From positions 47,796 through 111,795 of the forward strand of contig JAVYIG010006799.1 in the NCBI GenBank assembly GCA_035222895.1: a stretch of 64,000 nucleotides of DNA. Reading direction: 5' to 3'. This DNA comes from Strongylocentrotus droebachiensis. Taxonomy: Eukaryota; Echinodermata; Echinoidea; Camarodonta; Strongylocentrotidae. Both the position numbers and the translations under genes were made by a program. The notes under the pieces are model-generated. The model searched no databases, had not been told where the DNA came from, and worked only from the letters and a program-made list of their open reading frames with translations. Shown here in pieces: positions 56,626 to 64,000 of the stretch (positions within the stretch are counted from its first letter, which is position 1; each line of letters begins with the position of its first letter).

Positions 56626-57825
56626 ATGTAAACAAAAAGAGAAGAGAAGAGAATAAAACATAAAACAACCCGACGCTTTCTGAAAAAATGCTTAGCAAAT
56701 CTACGATTACTCGCGTGACGACCCGACACTGTTTGATAAGAACATATAATTATAAAGAATAATAGCAACAAATATAAACGCAAGGATGAGTCCAATTGGG
56801 TGCTATACTTCGATTTCTTACCACCACTCATACCTTTAATTATAGAGAATATAGATTTCTAAAAGTTGAAATTGATAATAGTTGTGGGGAATATCTCAAA
56901 GCCAATTTGTGATGTGTGGTGTTATATTGGTAAAACACTTCATTTTGGTGTGAACAATGAACTTTATTTGAATCATTACTTATTTCCATCTCAATAATAG
57001 AAAAGATTTTCCATCATATGGGAAGACTTATATTAACATAGTGTGTACATATCCTTCGGTTGAAAATTGAAAGAGGAAAAGTGAGTATTTTTCCATTAAC
57101 CTTCTGAGACATGTATTACTGTATCTGACGACCTTTATTTTTATCGATGTAAAGGTAACTGTTATCTTGTCGGGAGAATTGGTCTGATACCGACCTATTC
57201 GATCTAGCGACGTGGATGTAGAGCGCTATCAGACAAAGTAAATAGTTGGTATATCAGTTAGTTTAAACTCGAATTATTATCTCCTCCTTCTCAAAGTTTT
57301 GGATATCGATTTTAAAGAATAAAAATGTACATGAATGATTGTAGGATTATTGAGCATCACATTAAAGTATATATTACAAAATATTTATAGTTTGTATGTA
57401 ATGTGATGACAGAATCCTGAATTTTACAAACTGCAGTACGATTATGGTTTGGATAAATTCGATGTCTACTTGTGATACCCTGCATTAAAACTTATGTATA
57501 TGATAGGCCTCTTAATTTCAGAGATGTGTTTATTTCCACCTGTTATCTATACAAATCCCCCAAAACTTACAATTCATACAAACAAATAACAGGACGCATA
57601 TACACACCATTGTAACTGATCACACAAACTTATTATTTATGCCTGTTTATATTAATACATAGGAATAGTAAAGATTGAGACGCAGGCATTAATTCCTCGA
57701 GTAAGTTTTCGATTAGAAAAAAAGAGTAAAGAAAGTGAAAGAAGATAGAGTGTAGAGTTTGGGAGACAGAGGAAGAGGGGGTGGATATAGAGGGACAGTG
57801 AGAAGGAGAACAGGAGAGAGTGATG

Positions 57826-57864
<39 letters not shown>

Positions 57865-58936
57865 TGAGAGAGAGAGAGAGAGAGAGGAAGAGAGAGAGAG
57901 AGAGAGAGTGAGAGATAGAGAGAGAGAGAAAGGGGGTGGGGTGGTGGACGATAGAGAGCCATATTGATTGAAAGAAAGAAAAAATGGAGCAGAAGACAGA
58001 GGTAGAAAAAAAATCTTAATGAAAATGATTACATAACCCTACTCGGGATGACCACACATTCAATGAATATTCGTTTCTACATCTAGGCTAGGCCTATATG
58101 CAGAACAATATGAAAGAATTATGTCTGAACGCCTGAAGGAAATTTAACATGCAATAACAAATTATACATTTCTGAAGTTTTTATCAATCATACCATGGAT
58201 ATACTGTCGCGAGAATATCTTTGATCAAACACATATGGGCAATATTTAATTTCCTTTTTTACGCACCTATCAATTGTTTTGGTCAATAAAATCTCTAATA
58301 CAGTCTGATTTCTGCAAACAGATATTTCATCATACTTGTCTTTAGACACATTATACACATGATTTTGTTTAATACTCTTGTTTATGTTGAACATGAAGTA
58401 TAACAAAAATATGGTTCCCTCTGCATCTTCTTATAATAGTTTACTTGATTGTATTGCCACATGAATAGGGCGGACATTTTAGATACAAGAGAAATTAACG
58501 TCAGGGTCGAAGTAATTAAATTTGTGTTTTTATGCCTTTTCTTAAGTTAGCATTAAACTTATACCTTTACACACCACCCTCTGAAATATATCTCTCTATC
58601 TAGAAGTAAGAAGAGTGCTGTTTGGGAAGGTCTCTTTCATTATAACTGTAATACGAACGAGAAGGGTATTTCTTGTAGGAATACAGTTACGCATGCGTGT
58701 AGAAAAGGGGAAATTCCCTTTCCCAGTGTTTCGACGTTGAGGGCTATTGACTTTCGTCGGCGATTTGAGTTCAATGCATGCTGCGTGTGCATGTAGGCCT
58801 AGACTCTGTCTATTCAGCGCGAAAAGCAAAATTCGGTACGGTACTTCATGTTGTAATGAGATTCGCTGCCTTTGCCTTGTCTCTGCACTGCTCTCGATAT
58901 CTACGTCTACTACCTCCTGTTTACAATTGTGTCAAA
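56626..58936. other. Intergenic region upstream of NT5DC1
   Basis: No gene recognised. A long (GA)n tract with interruptions occupies about 57818-57946. The last ~200 bp before the NT5DC1 start should hold its 5' UTR and promoter, but no TATA box or other clear element is visible. Confidence 0.45.
57818..57946. repeat. (GA)n microsatellite
   Basis: Imperfect GA/AGAG repeat, about 130 bp. Open frames across it encode only Ser/Leu-rich low-complexity sequence. Confidence 0.85.
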
Positions 58937-59044
58937 ATGTCGTCTATCTCAAGACCAGCTAAACTGTCTTTTCTTGACTTCGATGCAGTCGGTGTGGATT
59001 TGGACCACACACTCTGTAAATACAAGCTGGATAACACCTTTTCG
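58937..59044 (+). CDS. NT5DC1: NT5DC1-like 5'-nucleotidase, coding exon 1
   Basis: First coding exon: 36 codons from ATG 58937 to TTTTCG, followed by the donor GTAAAT at 59045. It contains DAVGVDLDHTLCKYKL, the HAD motif I (DLDHT) region of the cytosolic 5'-nucleotidase domain family, as in vertebrate NT5DC1. HAD motif I carries the nucleophilic Asp and the following Asp. The human protein has a similar short N-terminus before this motif. The exon ends in phase 0 and joins exon 2 at 60043. The gene is partial in this window. The substrate of NT5DC1 proteins is not well established. Confidence 0.88.
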
Positions 59045-60042
59045 GTAAATCACTCCAAGTTCTCACAATTTCCATCAACCCAATACTAGAAAGTCTAGAT
59101 CTAGTCTAGGCCTACTCGACCGTAGACGAGCCTATTGGTCTAGATCTAAGTAATATTAATAAGCTTGCTATAAAGTGAATAGTCGTGATGATGATGATTT
59201 AGCGTAAACTCGATGAGGGTGTGAGAGTTGACTAAGATAGACATCAAGGAGAAGGAGGACCTTATCACACCTTGGCTTCAGGTATAAAATGCGGAATTGT
59301 GAATTAGAATACAAAAAGTTCAGGAGGGGGTGTGTTGACAGTAGGGGCGCTGGTCCGAGAATAAGGATCGTCTTCATAAACGAGGATCGTCTTCCTAAAC
59401 ACGGACCGATGCGTCCTCAAAAATAAGGACCGTCTGCATTTTTGCAGACGTTTCATATTTTTGATAGGCGCATTGGCGATGCAAAAAACGGATTCTGCAA
59501 TGATTTTCTTGATGCATTTTACATTGACATTGTACAGAGACTTTCACATTATAAGCAATAAATCCTTGGGAAGACGGACAACCCATAAAAGTAGACGGTG
59601 AACTAGGGTTATTTTCCCCCGGGGAATCCATTTTTGGCATCGCCAGCGGGCCGTTCTGTAACATGAAACCCCCAGAGCGCCGATGAAAAAAAACGTCCTC
59701 GAAAATGCAGACAACCCTTATTTTTGAGGACGCATTTTGTCCTCGTTTATGAGGATATCCTTGTTTATGAGGACGATCCTCATTCTTGGACCAGCGCCCC
59801 TACTGGTTGATGTTGAATGAGGTCTTGGCTGTGACGTTCGGCAGTAGAAACCCGATGGTTACCATGATTCAGTTCACTTGTCCCTTGCCGGGCACAGGTG
59901 ATGCCAAGTAATTTATTATAATAGTATAAATAGTCTAATGATTTATACTACTTTACTACTATAGATCTAGACTCTAGTAAAAATGATAAATTTAGACAAC
60001 CTTTAAACAACATACATTTGATGAATCTTCTTTTTTTTGCAG
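59045..60042 (+). other. NT5DC1 intron 1
   Basis: Inferred GT-AG intron of 998 bp. The donor is GTAAAT and the acceptor TTTTTTTTGCAG ends at 60042, with a clear polypyrimidine tract. It contains a foldback MITE (59339-59805). Confidence 0.8.
59339..59805. mobile_element. Foldback MITE in NT5DC1 intron 1
   Basis: 467 bp with ~100-bp inverted arms beginning CAGTAGGGGCGCTGGTCC. Subterminal short repeats of AAACGAGGATCGTC type. Flanked by GTTGA on both sides (59334-59338, 59806-59810), a 5-bp target duplication. Superfamily not assigned. Confidence 0.8.
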
Positions 60043-60134
60043 CTGATTTATAAGAGTTTAGCTGAGGTGGTCGTTAGCAGAAAGGGGTACAGTAAAGAAC
60101 TTCTGGAGCCTTTCCATAAAGACAGAGATTTTTG
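60043..60134 (+). CDS. NT5DC1: NT5DC1-like 5'-nucleotidase, coding exon 2
   Basis: 92-bp exon between the acceptor CAG (60042) and the donor GTAAGT (60135). It encodes LIYKSLAEVVVSRKGYSKEL and LEPFHKDRDFW, colinear with the vertebrate NT5DC1 segment after motif I (human LIYNSFAQ and KGYDKELL). The exon ends in phase 2. No third exon (expected to continue with a DFCCKGL-like stretch) is recognisable before 64000, so intron 2 is at least 3.9 kb and contains the Penelope-like element. Confidence 0.88.
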
Positions 60135-60611
60135 GTAAGTAGACCAGAGAGAACTTGTGTGTCTTTTAGTATTGCTTCCAGTCAGACACCGACAAAAGGC
60201 TCACTAGACTGACAGCCCACAAGACCGCTCATGAGACTGACAAAATAAAGAAATATAAAAGAGAAGGCAGAAATATGTCTCGTTGGTCTTTTGAATCCCC
60301 TGAAAAAGTTGCTAGAAAGCCAATGGGACCAATATTGCTGGTCTATTTAGGCAGTTGGTATTGTGGGCTGTTGATCTAGCAGAACACTGAAGTTGTCAGT
60401 AGCCCATGAGAACAGAATTGTTTGTCTACTGCACTGTCAGTCTTGTAAATTGGTCTCGTGGGCTGTAGCCCTTTTTAGAATGGTCTAATAGATCATTAAC
60501 CCAATCTGCTGCCTGACCAGCAGACCAATTTATTAATTATTAAGAACTGTAAATGTATGGCTGTAATTCCTAAGCCAGCCAAGGACTGAATTTCAGAACA
60601 ACATTTAGGGT
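60135..60611 (+). other. Start of NT5DC1 intron 2
   Basis: Donor GTAAGT at 60135. The sequence has several diverged copies of GGTCTCGTGGGCTGT / CAGCCCACAAGACC motifs in both orientations (60205-60500), a loosely palindromic region. No gene. Confidence 0.5.
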
Positions 60612-60673
60612 CGAAAATAATATCGCTAGTGATATTCGTTTGTCTCGCAATGTGGTCAATAAGGAATCTAAAA

Positions 60674-60718
60674 GATCACGACGTTTCGTATGCTACTGCA
60701 ATACTTCGTCAGGTGATA
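60674..60718 (-). ncRNA. Hammerhead-ribozyme-like motif, sense copy
   Basis: On the - strand, the same sense as the RT ORF and 3' of it. Helix I is ATCAC/GTGAT, core CTGACGA, helix II GTAT/ATAC with loop TGCAGTAGC, core GAAAC, then GTC as the expected cleavage triplet. Helix III would be only AC/GT, the minimal form reported for hammerheads of Penelope-like elements. One unpaired A lies between CTGACGA and helix II, so activity is uncertain. Confidence 0.6.
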
Positions 60719-60921
60719 AAAACTGTTGTAAGCAAGGGTCTTTTATACTTTACGGGAGGACCGTAAAGCAGTCTAAAATTCGATCGATAATTGGAACAAT
60801 AACGCCCAATGCCTATTGGTCGACGCACACGGTGATCGACCAATCACCAAGGCCGCTGGTTCGGCCGCTGGTTCGGCTGATGCACCAGGCCTATTGGCCG
60901 ACGCATACGGTACTCGACCAA

Positions 60922-62877
60922 TCATCGGGCCGCTGGCTCAGGCCGTCTGCTGAATGGAATCGACCGTTGTTGGCTGGCAGGACGGCGAGTGTCATGGCGG
61001 CGTATCGTCCGCATCCAAAATTCGGGGATATCGATCCCGTTGTCTCTGTTGAAATTATTAGGATTGAGACGGATATTGATAGCTTCTTTTACCCTCCGTG
61101 TATACCAATGCCGTTCTTGGGAAAGGCACTGAACCCCGTCCCAGTCTGGTTGATGCTGGTTGTCCCAAGCATGTTCGGCTACGGCTGAGTTGTCAGTTCG
61201 ACGGAGTCTGACGTCCCTCTTATGCTCAGTGATTCTTTCTTTTATCGGACGGGCAGTTTCACCGATGTAGGATCTATCACATCCTTTACAAGGGATGTTG
61301 TACACAATGCCGTCCCGTCTATGTGGAGGAATTGGATCCTTGGGGCGTGTAAGTTGTTGACGTAGGGTGGTATCTGATCTGAAAACCGTTCGAATGCCAT
61401 GGCTCTCTAGGCGGCGCTTGAGTTGTTGGGAGACCCCATCAATGTACGGCAAGACTGTAAAAGTCTTGTATACCTTCTGATCCCTGGGTTCCGACGATCT
61501 ATTCTTGGTATTGTGTATAAAACGGCGTGGGTAACCGTTGAGACTCAGGGCACTGCGAACACGGGTCCGTTCTGTGCATGGCTGTTGTGGACTTGTCACA
61601 ATGCGTGAAGCTCTGTCAAATAGACATTTCACTAGACCTCTCTTCACCGATATGGGATGGTGAGAGTCAAACGCTATGTACTGGTCTGTGTGGGTAGGCT
61701 TCCTATAGACTGAGGTGGAGAGCCTATGGTTGTCGTGTCTATGAACTAGAGTGTCTAAGAATGCTATCTTCCCTTCACACTCTATCTCTGATGTGAACTG
61801 GATGGTTGGTTCAAGGCTATTCATGTGTTTAAGTAGCTTATCTGTTTCAGAGATGGGAACTATGATGAAGGTGTCATCTACGTATCTCTTCCAAACACGA
61901 GGCAAGCAAGAGAGGGGACATGTGTCCAACGCTGCTTCTTCGAAACTCTCCATGTATAGGTTGGCCACAACAGCCGAGACTGGACTGCCCATGGCTGCCC
62001 CTTCTGTCTGTTCATAGTATGAACCTTTATACAGAAAATATGTGGATCGTAGAACAAACTCGAGGAGTTGAGTGAGTTGTTCCGGTGAGAGTGCGGTCCG
62101 GGTAGACAAATTGCTGTCTGATTGTAAGCGTTGCAATGTAGCATTGCATGCGCCCTCAATCGGTACATTGGTGAAGAGTGAAACTACGTCAAACGAAACC
62201 ATGCGTTCTTGAGTACCGATGGTTTGCTCTGCTATGAACTCTGCAAAACCACTCGAATTGGGAATCGTATATTCAGTCAAACCGGTGAGCGGAGAAAGAA
62301 TTTCAGCTAGGTACTTTGAGAGGTTATAGGCAAAGGAGCCTATGCATGACACTATAGGTCGTAATGGTACTGTGGGTTTGTGTATCTTGGGTAACCCGTA
62401 TATTCTAGGAGGTTGCTTTTGTGTGGGTTTCAGTCTACGATAGGTCGGTTCATCCATCACATTGTCTTTCTTTAGGTTCAGCAAGGTGTTGGTAAGCTTG
62501 CGAGCCAAACGATCTGTGGGATCTTTCTTTAATACACGATACGGACCAGACTCCAATAAGTCGGTCAATTTCTCATGGTATATTGTGGTGTCTAGAATGA
62601 TTGTGGCACGACCTTTGTCGGCTGGAAGAATAGTAATACTATCATCAGCCTTCGTTATTGTTCCAATTATCGATCGAATTTTAGACTGCTTTACGGTCCT
62701 CCCGTAAAGTATAAAAGACCCTTGCTTACAACAGTTTTTATCACCTGACGAAGTATTGCAGTAGCATACGAAACGTCGTGATCTTTTAGATTCCTTATTG
62801 ACCACATTGCGAGACAAACGAATATCACTAGCGATATTATTTTCGATACTATATCCGCAATGAGTAATATATTTAGC
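60922..62877 (-). CDS. Penelope-like reverse transcriptase with GIY-YIG endonuclease
   Basis: Open frame of about 650 codons on the - strand. The pattern is that of Penelope-like RTs: ILPADKGRATIILD, then YGLPKIHKP, RPIVSC, VSFDVVSLFTNVPI (motif A), AAMGSPVSAVVANLYME (motif B), KRYVDDTFII (motif C) and FLDTLVHR. At the C-terminus GIVYNIPCKGCDRSYIGET is the GIY-YIG nuclease start, with the catalytic Arg in RPIKERI. No frameshift is seen. The open frame crosses the left inverted repeat and the target duplication to a GTG at 62901, without an ATG. The first in-frame ATG (62457) lies inside the conserved N-terminal part of the RT. The true start is therefore missing or non-canonical, and the copy may be 5'-truncated. 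Confidence 0.85.
   Translation of the reverse strand, partial: AKYITHCGYSIENNIASDIRLSRNVVNKESKRSRRFVCYCNTSSGDKNCCKQGSFILYGRTVKQSKIRSIIGTITKADDSITILPADKGRATIILDTTIYHEKLTDLLESGPYRVLKKDPTDRLARKLTNTLLNLKKDNVMDEPTYRRLKPTQKQPPRIYGLPKIHKPTVPLRPIVSCIGSFAYNLSKYLAEILSPLTGLTEYTIPNSSGFAEFIAEQTIGTQERMVSFDVVSLFTNVPIEGACNATLQRLQSDSNLSTRTALSPEQLTQLLEFVLRSTYFLYKGSYYEQTEGAAMGSPVSAVVANLYMESFEEAALDTCPLSCLPRVWKRYVDDTFIIVPISETDKLLKHMNSLEPTIQFTSEIECEGKIAFLDTLVHRHDNHRLSTSVYRKPTHTDQYIAFDSHHPISVKRGLVKCLFDRASRIVTSPQQPCTERTRVRSALSLNGYPRRFIHNTKNRSSEPRDQKVYKTFTVLPYIDGVSQQLKRRLESHGIRTVFRSDTTLRQQLTRPKDPIPPHRRDGIVYNIPCKGCDRSYIGETARPIKERITEHKRDVRLRRTDNSAVAEHAWDNQHQPDWDGVQCLSQERHWYTRRVKEAINIRLNPNNFNRDNGIDIPEFWMRTIRRHDTRRPASQQRSIPFSRRPEPAAR
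62739..62783 (+). ncRNA. Hammerhead-ribozyme-like motif, antisense copy
   Basis: Identical core in the other inverted repeat, now on the + strand, antisense to the RT ORF. The RT frame is translated across its complement (FVCYCNTSSGDK). Same structure and same caveat as the sense copy. On the + strand it is co-oriented with NT5DC1 and would be part of that gene's intron 2 transcript. Confidence 0.6.
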
Positions 62878-62889
62878 AACATTTAGGGT

Positions 62890-64000
62890 GTCTGATCGCA
62901 CACCCGATGTTGTGTGCTAAAATTCTTCCCATAGAGATTGCACGCATCCCTATGCAGTCTACGTGCACTGCGCGACCATGCAAAAAAAGTCAAGTTTTTT
63001 TTTTCAATTTGAGATTCAAACCTTTATCTATTCTGATCCTGAAGGTGATACTCAATAAATGAGGTGTCATATGAAAGAGCAAGTGAATTCCAATATTTCC
63101 AAAGGCCGTCATCTCGAAATTCTAAAAATATCTTGGTCAAAACAGCAATTTAAACATTGTGTTCTGGCTAACTTTGAGGTTTGCCACTTTTGAGATATGA
63201 CGCCCCGATCAATAAGTAGTCCCAGTCCTAAGGAATAATTCTATGCGCTTATATTTTCGCTAGCCCCCAGGGATCACAACTGATTACAGTTTAAAAAAAA
63301 CCTTCCCGCTATTTGGTGGATCAGCTAATTAGGGGGCGTGCGCTCCGCTCAGTCCAAACCATGGTTACATTGCGTAACATCTCCGCGTACGAACGAAACC
63401 GCAAATTCAATTACACATTATAGTGAATGAAAGTATGGCTAGCCATTAGCGCAATAAACCTGGAAGTAAATACACGTTATAGTCACTTCCTGTTTTTTTT
63501 GCGCGAAGGGGTTACCCATACTAGTCAATAGCAGGCATCGTGGAGACAACGTGGCTCAAGCTGCAAGTCGCGCATTGGCTTAGCAGCATGCGTACGATAT
63601 GCATACGCTTGCATATCGCGCGATACAGCTGTTTGGCTAAATTTACCAAAACAACATCACTCTGCGTGGACGTCTTTTTCGTCGATTTTGACCAAAATGA
63701 TATGAATATACCAGAGTTTTGGAGTGGCTGTATCTTTTGATAGAAACATCGGTGAAGCTTCAAATTTGAAATGTATTATTCTGATTACACTTTTTTATTC
63801 AAATATCAAACAAAAATGGTGAAAAACGATCCCAAATTGAAAATTGAAAAATCGTTCAGACACCCTACTACATTGTATCTGGGAACAAAAAACGACCAAC
63901 AACTGACTGTCTGCAATAACCTTGTGTGGCCTCATTGATGTACCGGTAGCTGGAAATTGGAAGCAGTACCTGTACCTCAGCAACCTATTGCATAATAAAT
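62890..64000. other. Right-hand flank, probably NT5DC1 intron 2
   Basis: No exon or element recognised. Local palindromic words around 63590-63625 (GCATGCGTACGATATGCATACGC-like, imperfect) are too short to name. Open frames here lack any family resemblance. Confidence 0.4.

Larger units (their letters stand above)
60612..62877 (-). mobile_element. Penelope-like element with inverted terminal repeats
   Basis: 2.27 kb flanked by perfect 12-bp direct repeats AACATTTAGGGT (60600-60611 and 62878-62889). Inverted repeats of about 193 bp lie at 60612-60804 and 62653-62846, comparable to the pLTRs of Penelope-like elements. The RT/GIY-YIG ORF reads on the - strand. Variable-length target duplications and inverted pLTRs are known for this class. 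It sits in NT5DC1 intron 2, antisense to the gene. Confidence 0.88.

Noticed and set aside
57633-57962. 109-codon frame
   Set aside because: Translation of the (GA)n microsatellite on the minus strand; only Ser/Leu repeats.
60640-61188. 182-codon + strand frame
   Set aside because: Its first part is the inverted terminal repeat of the Penelope-like element and the rest is antisense to the RT C-terminus.
63540-63740. 66-codon frame as NT5DC1 exon 3
   Set aside because: No resemblance to the expected NT5DC1 continuation, wrong phase and no acceptor with polypyrimidine tract in front.

Overview
The window looks like an accessory, repeat-rich stretch of a metazoan nuclear genome. Coding sequence is sparse, one gene has GT-AG introns (NT5DC1-like), and non-LTR, Penelope-like and DNA transposons are everywhere. 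Intronless, clustered, fast-evolving 7TM receptors of this kind are known from echinoderms (the 'surreal-GPCR' expansions of sea urchins). A marine deuterostome, most likely an echinoderm, is my best guess; this is inference and not proven by the sequence.

From position 1 to about 52.5 kb lies a degraded tandem array on the + strand. Its ancestral unit of about 10 kb can be reconstructed by comparing copies: (a) remnant of an L1/Tx1-like LINE, (b) a SINE/L2-type tail and the last ~35 codons of a third receptor ('C fragment'), (c) receptor subfamily B, (d) a long B-to-A spacer, (e) receptor subfamily A, (f) the A 3' flank. There are five A genes: A1 6338-7914, broken by frameshifts and a MITE; A2 17342-18358, one nonsense codon; A3 26577-27629, A4 36552-37562 and A5 41567-42592, intact. 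There are three B genes: B1 13933-14787, open but missing part of ECL2; B2 21808-22495, 5'-truncated; B3 48630-49538, intact. Small B and C fragments are scattered between them. All are rhodopsin-like 7TM proteins in which the DRY triad reads CKL and NPxxY reads QPLLY. The A proteins carry an N-terminal 11-residue repeat supplying one Asn-Met-Thr sequon per repeat.

The array is a natural insertion trap. Because each unit has paralogues, empty and filled sites can be compared inside the window. This gives target-site duplications for two foldback elements with minisatellite arms (9 bp), two MITEs of one family (3 bp), a hAT-like insert (8 bp) and several LINE ends.

From 52.5 kb to the end the array stops. 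A SINE and a full-length, apparently intact RTE-like retrotransposon (53392-56608, 17-bp TSD) follow. Then come the first two coding exons of an NT5DC1-like HAD-family 5'-nucleotidase gene (58937-59044, 60043-60134). Intron 1 holds a foldback MITE. Intron 2 holds a Penelope-like element (60612-62877, 12-bp TSD) whose inverted terminal repeats each contain a hammerhead-ribozyme-like motif. The rest of NT5DC1 lies beyond the window.
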